Below are positions 34,809 to 45,785 of a stretch of 64,000 nucleotides of DNA, one piece after another. How positions within the stretch are numbered: the stretch's first letter is position 1; each line of letters begins with the position of its first letter. The position numbers and the translations under genes are program-made. This DNA is from Nocardioides panacis (GTDB lineage Bacteria > Actinomycetota > Actinomycetes > Propionibacteriales > Nocardioidaceae). The notes under the pieces are model-generated. The model was not told where the DNA came from. It did no database searches and saw only the letters and a list, made by a program, of their open reading frames with translations. The stretch covers positions 2,604,001 through 2,668,000 of the forward strand of contig NZ_CP077062.1 of NCBI RefSeq assembly GCF_019039255.1, written 5' to 3'.

Positions 34809-35556
34809 CTCGGGTCGGGCGGTGGGCGGCAGCGTCGCTGTGCGCCGCCCTGCTGCCGCTGGTCGGGTGCACCTCGTCGGGCACGACCGACACCCCCGCG
34901 GCCGAGGGTACGACGGACCGGCCTGCTCCCACGCCCGCGACCCCGGCCGCTCCCGCGACCTCGACCGGCCCGAGCAGCACCGACGCCCCCTCGGCCGGCT
35001 CGATGGACGAGCCCGCCACCTCCTCGGGGCCGCTGTCGAAGCGCTCGTTCCCCGCCCCGAGGCGCCTCGGACCGGGCTGGCGCTACGCCGTCGACCCCGG
35101 TGACGCCGAGGAGGGCTACGCCGGCAACGGCACGCCGGCGCTGGCCCGCCGCCCCGAGGAGATCGTGCAGACCGCGGTCCCCTTCGGCTGCGACCGGTCC
35201 GCGCCGGTGTCCCCGCCCCGGCACGCGCTCGAGGTCGACTACGCGTACGGCGCCCGGCGGGTCGTCGCGGTCCGCGCGAAGTTCGCCGACGTCCCCACGG
35301 CCAGGGCGTTCTTCTACGGTCGTGCCGCCGACCTGCAGGCCTGCGTCGGTCGCTCGGGGAGCCCGGCGATCGGCCCGCTGGTCACCGACCTGGACGTTCC
35401 CGCCAGCGGCGCCCTGACGTCGGTCCGCACGCCCCGCTCGGACCCCTACCGCGAGCTCGCGGTGCTCGACCGGGACACCGTCGTGCTGCTCGCCGTCCAG
35501 GGCGGCGACGCGCTGACCGCCCGCCAGAACCGCCGACTCGTGGAGGCCTTCCGCTC

Positions 35557-35560
<4 letters not shown>
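34805..35560 (+). CDS. Putative lipoprotein, unknown function
   Basis: 251 residues. Signal with lipobox LLPLVGC ends near residue 22. A Thr/Pro/Ser/Ala-rich tether follows to about residue 80, then a compact domain with VPFGCDRS and LQACVGRS (a likely disulfide) and YGARRVVAVRAKF. No family recognised. It is the third gene of the coupled operon (GTGA overlaps on both sides), between the polytopic protein and an M15 peptidase, so an extracytoplasmic envelope role is likely. Confidence 0.75.
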
Positions 35561-36702
<1,142 letters not shown>

Positions 36703-36723
36703 CGCGGTCCCGGCGGGGGTGCC

Positions 36724-37485
36724 ATGCTCGGGGGCATGACCGAACCCGCACCCGTCCCGCTCGAGCCGCTCACCGAGGACTGGGAGCGCGCGCTGTGCGT
36801 GGTCGCGCACCCCGACGACCTGGAGTTCGGGGGCGCCGCGGCGGTCGCCCGCTGGACCAAGCAGGGCAAGCAGGTCGTCTACTGCATGGTCACCAGCGGC
36901 GAGGCCGGCATCGACGGGATGACCCCCGACGAGTGCCGCGAGGTCCGCGAGGCCGAGCAGGTGGAGTCCGCGCGCATCGTCGGCGTCGACGAGGTGGACT
37001 TCCTCGGGCTGCCCGACGGCATCCTGGAGTACGGCGTCCCGCTGCGCCGCGCGATCGCCGAGGAGGTCCGGCTGCACCGCCCGGACATCGTGATCACCAA
37101 CAACTTCCGCGACACGTGGGGCGGCCGGAACCTCAACCAGGCCGACCACGTCGCGACCGGCAAGGCGGTCCTGGACGCCGTGCGCGACGCCGGCAACCGC
37201 TGGGTGTTCAGCGACCAGCTCGTCGGTGGCCGGGACCCGTGGGGCGGCGTCCGGGAGGTCTGGTGCGCCGGCTCCCCCGACGCGACCCACGCCGTCGACA
37301 TCACCGACACCTTCGACGTCGGCGTCACGTCCCTGCGCGCGCACCAGGCCTACATCAAGGGGCTGGGCTGGCAGGACTTCGACCCCGCGGAGTTCCTCGA
37401 GGGCATGTCGCGGGCGACCGGCCAGCGGCTCGGCGTCCCGCACGCCGTCGGGTTCGAGGTGTTCCCGATGGGCTGGGGCGAGTAG
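36724..37485 (+). CDS. PIG-L family deacetylase
   Basis: 253 residues. The zinc motif is VVAHPDDLEFGGAA near residue 28, and NNFRDTWGGRNLNQADH near residue 123 supplies the third ligand. The family removes N-acetyl groups from sugars, as in mycothiol (MshB/Mca) or teicoplanin-type chemistry; the exact substrate is unclear. ATG 36724 has GGGGG upstream; an internal ATG at 36736 is a close alternative. It follows the M15 peptidase by 21 bases but is not overlapped, and a hairpin closes the region. Confidence 0.9.
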   Translation: MLGGMTEPAPVPLEPLTEDWERALCVVAHPDDLEFGGAAAVARWTKQGKQVVYCMVTSGEAGIDGMTPDECREVREAEQVESARIVGVDEVDFLGLPDGILEYGVPLRRAIAEEVRLHRPDIVITNNFRDTWGGRNLNQADHVATGKAVLDAVRDAGNRWVFSDQLVGGRDPWGGVREVWCAGSPDATHAVDITDTFDVGVTSLRAHQAYIKGLGWQDFDPAEFLEGMSRATGQRLGVPHAVGFEVFPMGWGE

Positions 37486-37501
37486 CGACCCGGACAAGGA
37501 G

Positions 37502-37536
37502 AGAGGGCCTGTGCCGCTGACGCGACCAGGCCCTCT
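37502..37536. terminator. Hairpin between PIG-L gene and tRNA-Asn
   Basis: AGAGGGCCTG (37502-37511) and CAGGCCCTCT (37527-37536) form a perfect 10-bp stem with a 15-nt loop. It lies 17 bases after the PIG-L stop and just past the 3' end of tRNA-Asn on the other strand, so it could end transcription from both directions. No U-run is present. Confidence 0.62.
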
Positions 37537-37543
37537 GCTGCAG

Positions 37544-37616
37544 CTCCCCCGATTGGACTCGAACCAATAACCCTCCGGTTAACAGCCGAATGCTCTGCCA
37601 ATTGAGCTACAGGGGA
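37544..37616 (-). tRNA. tRNA-Asn (anticodon GTT)
   Basis: 73 nt: acceptor TCCCCTG/CGGGGGA, D stem GCTC/GAGC, anticodon stem TTCGG/CCGGA with loop CTGTTAA (anticodon GTT), T arm ATTGG-TTCGAGT-CCAAT, discriminator G, CCA not encoded. It lies 39 bases downstream of the dnaG-associated hypothetical gene on the same strand. Confidence 0.97.
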
Positions 37617-37655
37617 TCGTGCGCGACCGATGTTAGCAAGGACGGCCGCCTGCCG

Positions 37656-38192
37656 CTAAATCGGGCCGACCTCTTCGCGCGCGCCGCGCAGAGCCGCCTC
37701 CGCGGCCTCCACGACGGCCGGATCCGCGGGGTCGACGCCGACGTCGTACTCCACCGCCCAGCTGATCTCCCCGTCGCGGTGCGGCGACCGGCGGGCGACC
37801 ACCATCAGGCCCTTCCGCGAGCCGGGCAGGCTGATCCGGCGCTGCAGCAGCACGCTCGCGGTCACCCGTTCGCGGACCAGCTGCAGCAGCCGTCCCGGGT
37901 CGGCGATCGTGACCTCGTGCACCCTGCGGGGCTGGCCGAACTCGCCGACCTCGGCGACCCGGAGCCGCTCCTCGTCGCGGTCCCAGTCGGCGGTCTCGAC
38001 CTGCTCCCACGGCAGCCGGACGCCCGGCTGGGCCGCGTCGCCGGGCACCAGCACCAGGGCGTCGCGGGTGCCGAGCAGCCAGGAGCCGTCGGCGGCCTGC
38101 GTGTGCGCGAGCACCCGGTCGCCGCGCGGCAGGTCCGCGCGCCCCAGCACGTCGGCGGGCACCTTCGCGGCCCGCGGGAACGGAGACCTCAC
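37656..38192 (-). CDS. Hypothetical protein co-transcribed with dnaG
   Basis: 178 residues, no family recognised. It contains GTRDALVLVPG, LPWEQVETADWDRDEERLRV and RVTASVLLQRRI, resembling short PH-like or sensor-type actinobacterial proteins with a Trp-rich strand pattern, but this is not firm. The GTG at 38192 overlaps the dnaG stop by four bases, so it is translated with primase. Acidic C-terminus. Confidence 0.78.
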   Translation of the reverse strand: MRSPFPRAAKVPADVLGRADLPRGDRVLAHTQAADGSWLLGTRDALVLVPGDAAQPGVRLPWEQVETADWDRDEERLRVAEVGEFGQPRRVHEVTIADPGRLLQLVRERVTASVLLQRRISLPGSRKGLMVVARRSPHRDGEISWAVEYDVGVDPADPAVVEAAEAALRGAREEVGPI

Positions 38193-40093
38193 CCCTCGCC
38201 GCCGATCGCCTTCTCGCGGAGCGTGCGGCGGTGCTGCTCGAGGGCGACCAGCTCGCCGAACATCTTGTTGTACTCGCCGGCGTGCTCGACCGGGTTGGTG
38301 CGCTGCAGCCGGGACTTGAGGTCGTTGATCCGGCGCATCGCGGTGATCTCCTGCAGCCGGAACACGTGGGCCGCGACGTACGCCGTCGTGGGCTCCTTGC
38401 TGGACAGCAGCGGCTCGACGGCCAGCGCGGACAGCGCGGTCACGGCCGCCGGGTCCTCCAGCACGTCGCGCAGCTTGGCGACCCAGACCTCGGCGCCGGG
38501 CGCGCTGGCCGGGCCGCCGCAGCCGGTGACCGCCTCCCAGACCGCGCGGAAGGTGGGGTGCGTGAAGTCGGCGGCGTCCACGTCCTTGGCCATCCGGCCG
38601 ACGGCCTCGGGGTGCTGGACGACGAGCTTGAGCGTCTCCCGCTCGAGCGCGAACCGGGGGTCGCGCAGGTCCGGCAGCGGCGGCGCGGCGGGCCGCTCCG
38701 GCGCCGGCTCGGCGGCCGCGGCGCGACGGTCCTCGGGCCGGGTCCGCTGCGCCTCGGCGGGACGGCTCGCCGCGCGGCGCACCTCGGTGCGCGCCTCCTC
38801 GATGTCGACGCCGACCATCCCGGACAGCTCGCGGGAGAACGCCTCGACCTTGGACCGGTCGCGGATCGCGGAGACCAGCTTGGCGGCCTCGCGCAGCGCG
38901 TCGACCCGGCCGTCCGCCCGGTCCAGGTCGTAGCGCGAGACGACGTTGCCGAGCACGAAGCGGTACAGCGGGATCCGGCGGGCCACCAGCTCGCGCACCG
39001 CCGCGTCGCCCTGCTGGAGCCGCAGGTCGCACGGGTCGAGGCCGGTGGGCTCCACCGCGACGTACGTCTGGCCGGCGAAGTTCTGGTCGCCCTCGAACGC
39101 CCGCAGCGCCGCCTTCTGGCCGGCCGAGTCGCCGTCGAAGGTGAAGATCACCTCGCCGCGGAACTCGTCGTGGTCCTGCAGCAGCCGGCGCAGCACGCGG
39201 CTGTGGTCGTCGCCGAACGCGGTGCCGCAGGTGGCGACGGCGGTGGGCACGCCGGACAGGTGGCAGGCCATCACGTCGGTGTAGCCCTCCACGACGACCG
39301 CCTGCGAGGCGCGCGCGATGTCGCGGCGGGCCAGGTCGATGCCGTAGAGCACGTGGCTCTTCTTGTAGATCGGCGTCTCGGAGGTGTTGAGGTACTTCGC
39401 CTCGATCCGGTCGTCGTCGAAGATCCGCCGCGCCCCGAAGCCGATCGTGTCGCCGTTGGTCTCCCGGATCGGCCACAGCAGCCGCCCGCGGAACCGGTCG
39501 TAGTGCCCGCGCTGACCCTGCCCCACGAGCCCGCCGGTGACCAGCTCGGCGTCGGCGAAGCCCTTCTGGCGGAGGTACTTGTAGAGGTCCTCGCCGCCGC
39601 GCGGCGCGAAGCCGACGCCGAACTTCTCGGCCGCGTCCTTGTCGAACCCGCGGCCGGTCAGGAACTCCCGGGCCTGCCGCGCCTCGGCCGTGGCGAGCTG
39701 CTCGGCGTAGTAGACCTGGGCGACCTTGTGCGCCTCGAGCATCCGGGGCCGGAGGTTGGTGTCCCGCTTCTGGGGACGGTCGCTGCCCTCCTGGTAGCGC
39801 AGCTGGACGCCGTACTTGTCGGCGAGCCGCTCCACCGACTCGGCGAACGACAGGCCGTCGATCTTCATCAGGAAGGCGATCACGTCGCCGCCTTCCTCGC
39901 AGCCGAAGCAATGGAAGAATCCGCGGCTCGGGTTCACGTTGAAGGACGGCGACTTCTCGTCGTGGAAGGGGCACAGGCCCTTCTGGGAGCCGCCGCCGGC
40001 GTGCTTGAGGGTGACGTAGTCCGAGACCACCTCGTCGATCCGGGCGCGCTCGCGCACGACCGCGATGTCCTCGTCCCGGATCAGCCCTGCCAC
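38189..40093 (-). CDS. dnaG: DNA primase
   Basis: 634 residues. The N-terminal CHC2 zinc finger is CPFHDEKSPSF...FHCFGCEEGGD near residues 40-65. The Toprim core has VVVEGYTDVMA near residue 265 and TFDGDSAGQKA near residue 315, and a helicase-binding C-terminal domain follows a Pro/Ala-rich linker (about 430-475). It makes RNA primers for replication. I took the GTG at 40093 (reading AGLIRDEDI) because the family starts there. dgt ends 64 bases upstream, an order also found in mycobacteria. Confidence 0.96.
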   Translation of the reverse strand: MAGLIRDEDIAVVRERARIDEVVSDYVTLKHAGGGSQKGLCPFHDEKSPSFNVNPSRGFFHCFGCEEGGDVIAFLMKIDGLSFAESVERLADKYGVQLRYQEGSDRPQKRDTNLRPRMLEAHKVAQVYYAEQLATAEARQAREFLTGRGFDKDAAEKFGVGFAPRGGEDLYKYLRQKGFADAELVTGGLVGQGQRGHYDRFRGRLLWPIRETNGDTIGFGARRIFDDDRIEAKYLNTSETPIYKKSHVLYGIDLARRDIARASQAVVVEGYTDVMACHLSGVPTAVATCGTAFGDDHSRVLRRLLQDHDEFRGEVIFTFDGDSAGQKAALRAFEGDQNFAGQTYVAVEPTGLDPCDLRLQQGDAAVRELVARRIPLYRFVLGNVVSRYDLDRADGRVDALREAAKLVSAIRDRSKVEAFSRELSGMVGVDIEEARTEVRRAASRPAEAQRTRPEDRRAAAAEPAPERPAAPPLPDLRDPRFALERETLKLVVQHPEAVGRMAKDVDAADFTHPTFRAVWEAVTGCGGPASAPGAEVWVAKLRDVLEDPAAVTALSALAVEPLLSSKEPTTAYVAAHVFRLQEITAMRRINDLKSRLQRTNPVEHAGEYNKMFGELVALEQHRRTLREKAIGGEG

Positions 40094-40157
40094 GGCGGTG
40101 AGTCTACGTGCCGCCCGGGCGGGCAGCACCGGCGCGGGAGCGGGCTGTGCACACGGG

Positions 40158-41439
40158 TCAGCCGAGCCGGGCGTGCCAGTCGACGGCGGAGGCGTCGGTG
40201 AGCGAGGCGACCTGGTCCACGACCACCCGCAGCCGGGCCGCGTCGCTGTCCGCGGCCTCGAAGTCGGCCCGGAACACCGGCATCAGCGACTCGGGGCCCC
40301 GCATCCGCAGCAGCGCGACCAGCTCGGTGACCACCTCCCGCTGGCGGTGCAGCACCGCGACCCGGTCGTCGGCGCGCATCACGTAGTGCGCGGCCACCCC
40401 CTTGAGGGCGGCGACCGCGGTCTCGGTCTCGCGCGGGACCACCACGTCGGCGGCGTAGCGGGTCAGGGGGGCGGTCGCCGTACTTCTCGATGGTGGCGTC
40501 GCGGACCTGCGTGCAGAACAGCCCGATCAGCGCGCTGGTCAGGTCCTTGAGCGAGGCCAGGGCCCGCCGGCTGCCGTCGTACGGCGTGCGCGGCCAGGTG
40601 ACCATCTCCTGGAGCAGCCGCATCGCGGCGTCCATCTCGTCGTCGACCACGTCGGGGAGGTACCAGTCGCGCACGGTCGCCCAGACGTCGGCGCGCTCCC
40701 CCGCGTCGGTCAGCCAGGCCAGCTCGATCTTGCCCGAGACGATGCCGTCCTCGAGGTCGTGCACGGAGTAGGCGACGTCGTCGGCGAGGTCCATCACCTG
40801 CGCCTCGACGCAGCGGCGGCGGTCCTCGACGCCCTCGCGCAGCCAGTCGAAGACCGGCAGGTCGTCGTCGTACACCCCGAACTTCTTGACCGCCCGGAGG
40901 GTGCCGTCGGCGTGCGAGCCGTGCGGGTCGTGGGCGCCGCCGCGGGGCCAGGGGTACTTCGTGCTGGCGTCGAGCGTGGCCCGGGTCAGGTTCAGCCCCA
41001 CCGAGCGGCCCGCGGGGCCGAAGGTCTTGGCCTCCAGCCGGGTCAGGATCCGCAGGGTCTGCGCGTTGCCCTCGAAGCCGCCGCACGCCGCGCTGACCTC
41101 GTCGAGCGCCCGCTCGCCGTTGTGGCCGAAGGGCGGGTGCCCCAGGTCGTGGGCCAGCGCCGCGGTCTCCACGATGTCCGGGTCGCAGCCGAGCGTGCGG
41201 CCCAGGTCGCGGGCCACCTGGGCGACCTCGAGCGTGTGGGTGAGCCGGTTGCGGACGAAGTCGTCGGTCTGCGGACCCACCACCTGGGTCTTCGCGGCGA
41301 GGCGACGCAGGGCGGCGGAGTGGACCAGACGGGCCCGGTCGCGCTCGAAGGGCGTGCGGCCGTGCGGCGCGGCACGTTTGGGCGGTTCGTCCACCCAGCG
41401 TGCGCGCGCGTGCTCGTCGTACTCACCCGTCGACCTCAT
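40158..41439 (-). CDS. dgt: Deoxyguanosinetriphosphate triphosphohydrolase, frame broken at 40466-40471
   Basis: About 426 residues when restored. HD-domain motifs are NRLTHTLEVAQVA and the HD pair in AALAHDLGHPPFGHNGE near residue 97, plus MDLADDVAYSVHDLEDG near residue 225. It hydrolyses dNTPs to deoxynucleosides and triphosphate. The frame is lost after ATIEKYGDR in a run of six G (40466-40471 on plus). Dropping one base restores PLTRYAADVVVPRETETAV and the rest to VDWHARLG with stop at 40158-40160. ATG 41439 is the family-like start. A homopolymer error is the likeliest cause. Confidence 0.87.
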
Positions 41440-41507
41440 CGGGGCCGACCCTACTGCCGGGCGCCGACGGGTGCGCACTGTCGGAGGGTGTGGTTAGGCT
41501 CGAGCGC

Positions 41508-42728
41508 ATGACCATCCTGGGACGCGACACCTCCGAGCGGCTGGTCGACTGCGCCGCCGTCCGCGGGTTCGTCGAACGCGTGTGCTTCAAGACCGGACCA
41601 CCCGGGCTCGTCGGCACCGAGCTGGAGTGGCTGGTCGCCTTCGAGGACGACCCCACCGACGCCGTGCCGATCCCGCTGCTCCGTGACCTGCTCGACGCCG
41701 TCGGCCCGCCGCCGCGCGGGAGCTCGGTCACCTACGAGCCGGGAGGCCAGCTCGAGCTCAGCTCGCCGGCCTTCCCCGGCGCCACCGCGTGCTGGCAGGC
41801 CCTCTCCGAGGACGCCGAGCACGTGCGCCGGCCGCTCGCCGCCGCCGGCATCCGGCTGCTCCCCACCGCGATCGACCCGCACCGGCCCCCGCGCCGGCAG
41901 GTCGTCCATCCCCGCTACGACGCGATGGCCGCCTACTTCGCGTCCGCCGGAGCCGACAGCGCCGAGATGGGGCCGGTGATGATGACCAGCACCGCGGCCC
42001 TGCAGGTCAACCTCGACATCGGGCACGACGCGGCCGACGGCACCCGGCGCTGGCGGTTGCTGCACACCGTCGGCCCGACGATGGTCGCGGCCTTCGCCAA
42101 CTCCCCGGTGCACGCCGGCGGGGACACCGGCTGGAAGTCCGGCCGGCAGCGGGTCTGGCAGCACCTCGACCAGCAGCGCACCGCGGTGCCGCCCGGCGAG
42201 GACCCGGTGACGGCCTGGGCCGACTACGTGCTCGACGCCCCGCTGATGCTGGAGCGCCGCGAGTCCGGCGACTGGACCGCCCAGCCGGGCCGCACGTTCC
42301 GCGCCTGGCTCGAGGACGACGAGCAGCCCACCCCCGACGACCTCGCGGTGCACATGACCACGCTGTTCCCGCCGGTGCGGCCCCGCGGCTGGTTCGAGGT
42401 CCGCTACCTCGACGCGCAGCCGTGGCGGTGGTGGCCGGTGCCGGTCGCCGTGCTCACCGCGCTGCTCGACGACCCGGTCGCCTCCGCGGTGGCCGAGCGG
42501 GCCTGCGCCGGCCTGGACGACTGGGAGTCCGCGGCCCGCGACGGGCTGGCCTCCCCCGGCCTGCAGGACGCGGCGCTGGCCTGCTTCGACGCCGCGCTGC
42601 CCGCCATGGGGCGCAGCGCCGAGGACCCGGCCCTGGTCGCGCTGGTCCGCGCGTTCCGCGACCGCTACGTCTCCCGCGGCCGCAGCCCGGCCGACGACCC
42701 CGACGACCCCGACCTGGAGGACTCGTGA
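41508..42728 (+). CDS. egtA: Ergothioneine biosynthesis glutamate-cysteine ligase EgtA
   Basis: 406 residues of the glutamate-cysteine ligase type 2 family: GTELEWLVAF near residue 36, YEPGGQLELSSPAFPG near residue 75 and MMTSTAALQVNLDIG near residue 160. It makes gamma-glutamylcysteine, the sulfur donor for EgtB. ATG 41508 starts the egt operon; the stop overlaps egtB by four bases. It is divergent from dgt. Confidence 0.94.
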   Translation: MTILGRDTSERLVDCAAVRGFVERVCFKTGPPGLVGTELEWLVAFEDDPTDAVPIPLLRDLLDAVGPPPRGSSVTYEPGGQLELSSPAFPGATACWQALSEDAEHVRRPLAAAGIRLLPTAIDPHRPPRRQVVHPRYDAMAAYFASAGADSAEMGPVMMTSTAALQVNLDIGHDAADGTRRWRLLHTVGPTMVAAFANSPVHAGGDTGWKSGRQRVWQHLDQQRTAVPPGEDPVTAWADYVLDAPLMLERRESGDWTAQPGRTFRAWLEDDEQPTPDDLAVHMTTLFPPVRPRGWFEVRYLDAQPWRWWPVPVAVLTALLDDPVASAVAERACAGLDDWESAARDGLASPGLQDAALACFDAALPAMGRSAEDPALVALVRAFRDRYVSRGRSPADDPDDPDLEDS

Positions 42729-44071
42729 GCACCCTGCCCGACGCCCGCCCCGGGCGCCCGTCCGCGCACGACGCGGACGCGCTCAAGCAGTACGTCGCCG
42801 ACGAGCTCGAGCGCAGCCGCCGGCGCAGCCTCGACCTGACCACCGGCACCCTCGACGACGGCGAGCTGCTGGCCCAGCACTCCCGGCTGATGTCGCCGCT
42901 GGTCTGGGACCTCGCGCACATCGGCAACTACGAGGAGCAGTGGCTGCTGCGGGAGGCCGCGGGCGGCGCGGCGCTGCGCCCCGAGCTCGACGACGTGTAC
43001 GACGCGTTCGAGCACCCGCGCGCTACCCGCCCGACGCTGCCGCTGCTGAAGCCCGGCGAGGCCGGCGACTACATCGGCCAGGTCCGCCGCCGGGTGCTCG
43101 ACGCCCTCGACGCGCTCACCCTCGACCCGGGCCGCGAGCTGCTCGACGCGGGCTTCGTGTTCGGCATGGTCCTCCAGCACGAGCACCAGCACGACGAGAC
43201 GATGCTCGCCACCCACCAGCTGCGCCGCGGCGACCCCGTGTTCCCCGCCACCGACGACCTGCCGGCGCCGGCCGCGCTGGTCCGGTCCGCCGAGGTGCGG
43301 GTGCCCGCCGGCCCGTTCACGATGGGGACGTCGACCGACAGCTGGTCCCTGGACAACGAGCGGCCCGCCCACCAGGTCGACGTGGCGTCGTACGCCATCG
43401 ACACGGTGCCGGTGTCGAACGCCGCCTACCGCGCGTTCGTGGAGGCCGGCGGCTACGACGACGAGCGGCTGTGGAGCCCGGCCGGCTGGCGCTGGCGCTG
43501 CGAGTCCGGCAAGCGCGCTCCCGCGTTCTGGTTCCGCGAGGGCGGCACCTGGCTGCGGCGGCGCTTCGCGCGGGTCGAGCCGCTGCCCGACGACGAGCCG
43601 GTGCAGCACGTCTGCTGGTTCGAGGCGGACGCCTACGCCCGGTGGGCCGGTCGGCGGCTGCCGACGGAGGCCGAGTGGGAGAAGGCCGCCTCCTGGGACC
43701 CCGCGACCGGCACCAAGACCCGCTACCCGTGGGGCGAGGACGACCCGACCGAGGAGCACGCCAACCTCGGGCAGTCCCGCTACCACCCGGTCGCGTCCGG
43801 GTCCTTCCCCGCCGGCGCCTCGCCGAGCGGCGCGCTGCAGATGATCGGCGACGTGTGGGAGTGGACCGGGTCGGACTTCACCGGCTACCCCGGCTTCCGG
43901 TCGTTCCCCTACAGGGAGTACTCCGAGGTCTTCTTCGACCAGGGCTACAAGGTGCTCCGCGGCGGCTGCTGGGCCACCGACCCGCTGGCCTGCCGGACCA
44001 CGTTCCGCAACTGGGACCACCCGATCCGCCGGCAGATCTTCTCCGGCTTCCGGACGGCCCGCGGTGTGTAG
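42725..44071 (+). CDS. egtB: Ergothioneine biosynthesis sulfoxide synthase EgtB
   Basis: 448 residues: a DinB-like N-terminal domain with iron ligands in VLQHEHQHDETML near residue 147, and a C-terminal formylglycine-generating-type domain (VPAGPFTMGTS near residue 195, RLPTEAEWEKAA near residue 315, GDVWEWTGSDF near residue 377). It is the iron enzyme that joins gamma-glutamylcysteine to hercynine with oxygen. GTG 42725 overlaps egtA; the stop overlaps egtC by eight bases. Confidence 0.95.
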   Translation: MSTLPDARPGRPSAHDADALKQYVADELERSRRRSLDLTTGTLDDGELLAQHSRLMSPLVWDLAHIGNYEEQWLLREAAGGAALRPELDDVYDAFEHPRATRPTLPLLKPGEAGDYIGQVRRRVLDALDALTLDPGRELLDAGFVFGMVLQHEHQHDETMLATHQLRRGDPVFPATDDLPAPAALVRSAEVRVPAGPFTMGTSTDSWSLDNERPAHQVDVASYAIDTVPVSNAAYRAFVEAGGYDDERLWSPAGWRWRCESGKRAPAFWFREGGTWLRRRFARVEPLPDDEPVQHVCWFEADAYARWAGRRLPTEAEWEKAASWDPATGTKTRYPWGEDDPTEEHANLGQSRYHPVASGSFPAGASPSGALQMIGDVWEWTGSDFTGYPGFRSFPYREYSEVFFDQGYKVLRGGCWATDPLACRTTFRNWDHPIRRQIFSGFRTARGV

Positions 44072-44801
44072 GCACCTGGCCTACCTCGGTGTCCCCCGCA
44101 CCCTCGCGTCGCTGGTCATCGCCCCGGAGCACGCGCTCTACGAGCAGTCCTGGGCGCCCCGGCAGCAGCGGCACGGCACGGTCAACGTCGACGGCTTCGG
44201 CGTCGGCTGGTACGTCGACCGCGTCGAGCCGGTGCGCTACCGGAGGGCCCAGCCGATCTGGACCGACGCGTCTTTCGCCTCGCTGGCGCCGACCGTCGCG
44301 ACGTCCTGCGCGGTGGCCGCGGTCCGCTCCGCGACGGCCGGCACGTCGGCCGACGAGGGGGCCGCCGCACCGTTCACCCACGACCGCTGGCTGTTCAGCC
44401 ACAACGGCCGCCTGCACGACTGGACCACGGCCCGCAAGGCCCTCGCAGCGCAGGCGGCCGACGTCCCGGACACCCGGGTCGGCGTCGACTCCGCGCTGCT
44501 GTTCGGCCTGGCCCTTGCCCGCTGGCAGGCCGGTCAGCCGCTGGCCGTCGGCCTGGCCGGCGCCGCGCGGGCCGTGCTCGGGCACGGCGGGGGGCGGCTC
44601 ACCATGCTCGCCTCCGACGGCACCTCGGTGGCCGGTGTGGTGGTCGGGGAGCCGATGCACGTGCTGGCCACCTCCGACGGCACGGTGATCGCCTCCGAGC
44701 CGCACGACGACGACCCCGGCTGGCGCGAGGTGGCCGACCTGACCGCCGTACACGTGGGGCCCGAGGGCCTCACCGAGACCCCGATCGAGGAGCTCGCATG
44801 A
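44064..44801 (+). CDS. egtC: Ergothioneine biosynthesis glutamine amidotransferase EgtC
   Basis: 245 residues, N-terminal nucleophile amidohydrolase. The catalytic Cys is residue 2 (MCRHLAYLG), with VDGFGVGWY near residue 43 and FSHNGRLHDW near residue 111. It removes the gamma-glutamyl group from the EgtB product. The GTG at 44064 lies within the end of egtB; the stop overlaps egtD by four bases. Confidence 0.95.
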   Translation: MCRHLAYLGVPRTLASLVIAPEHALYEQSWAPRQQRHGTVNVDGFGVGWYVDRVEPVRYRRAQPIWTDASFASLAPTVATSCAVAAVRSATAGTSADEGAAAPFTHDRWLFSHNGRLHDWTTARKALAAQAADVPDTRVGVDSALLFGLALARWQAGQPLAVGLAGAARAVLGHGGGRLTMLASDGTSVAGVVVGEPMHVLATSDGTVIASEPHDDDPGWREVADLTAVHVGPEGLTETPIEELA

Positions 44802-45757
44802 CGATCGACCGCCACCTCACGCCCGCGGACCTGGCCGCCTCCCTGCGCGCCGACGTCCGCGCGGGCCTGACCTCGACGCCCAAGACGCTGCCGCCGAAGT
44901 ACTTCTACGACGGCCAGGGCAGCGAGCTGTTCGAGGACATCACCCGGCTGCCGGAGTACTACCAGACCCGCGCCGAGGCGACGATCCTCGCCGAGCGCGC
45001 CGACGAGATCGCCGACGTCACCAAGGCCCGCACCCTCGTCGAGCTGGGGTCGGGCTCCTCGGAGAAGACCCACCTGCTGCTGCGGGCGCTGCGCCGCATC
45101 GGCTCCCTGGAGTCCTACGTGCCCGTCGACGTCAGCGCGGACGCGATCGAGTGGGCGATGCCCGGCCTGGTCGCGGACTACCCCGGCCTCGACGTGCACG
45201 GCGTGGTCGCGGACTTCGAGCGGCACCTGCACCTGCTGCCCTCCGACGGTCCGCGGCTGGTGGCGTTCCTCGGCGGCACCATCGGCAACTTCGAGCCCGA
45301 GCACCGGGCCGCGTTCCTGGCCTCGCTGGGCGAGACCCTGCAGCCCGGTGACGCGCTGCTGCTCGGCACCGACCTGGTCAAGGACCCGGAGCGGCTGGTC
45401 CGGGCCTACGACGACACGGCGGGCGTCACCGCGGCGTTCGACCTCAACGTGCTGCACGTGGTCAACCGCGAGCTCGGGGGCACCTTCGACGTCGACCGCT
45501 TCGAGCACGTCGCCGTGTGGGACGCCGAGCGCAAGTGGATCGAGATGCGGCTGCGGTCCCGCGGCGAGCAGCGGGTCGACGTACGTGCGCTGGACCTGAG
45601 CGTCGACTTCGCGGACGGCGAGGAGATGCGCACGGAGGTCTCCGCGAAGTTCACCGAGCCGCGGGTCGCGGCCGAGCTGACCGGGGCCGGGTTGCGGCTC
45701 GCGCACTGGTGGACCGACACGGCCGGCGACTTCGCGCTCTCGCTGGCGACCGCCTGA
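44798..45757 (+). CDS. egtD: L-histidine N-alpha-methyltransferase EgtD
   Basis: 319 residues. SAM motifs are TLVELGSGSSEKTHLLL near residue 80 and FLGGTIGNFEPEHR near residue 155; KYFYDGQGSELFEDITRLPEYYQTR near residue 34 is the family signature. It trimethylates histidine to hercynine, the first committed step of ergothioneine. It is the last gene of egtABCD; egtE, the final lyase, is not in the window. A bidirectional hairpin follows. Confidence 0.95.
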   Translation: MTIDRHLTPADLAASLRADVRAGLTSTPKTLPPKYFYDGQGSELFEDITRLPEYYQTRAEATILAERADEIADVTKARTLVELGSGSSEKTHLLLRALRRIGSLESYVPVDVSADAIEWAMPGLVADYPGLDVHGVVADFERHLHLLPSDGPRLVAFLGGTIGNFEPEHRAAFLASLGETLQPGDALLLGTDLVKDPERLVRAYDDTAGVTAAFDLNVLHVVNRELGGTFDVDRFEHVAVWDAERKWIEMRLRSRGEQRVDVRALDLSVDFADGEEMRTEVSAKFTEPRVAAELTGAGLRLAHWWTDTAGDFALSLATA

Positions 45758-45785
45758 GCCCGGGCAGTCTCGCGGAGACCAGAAC

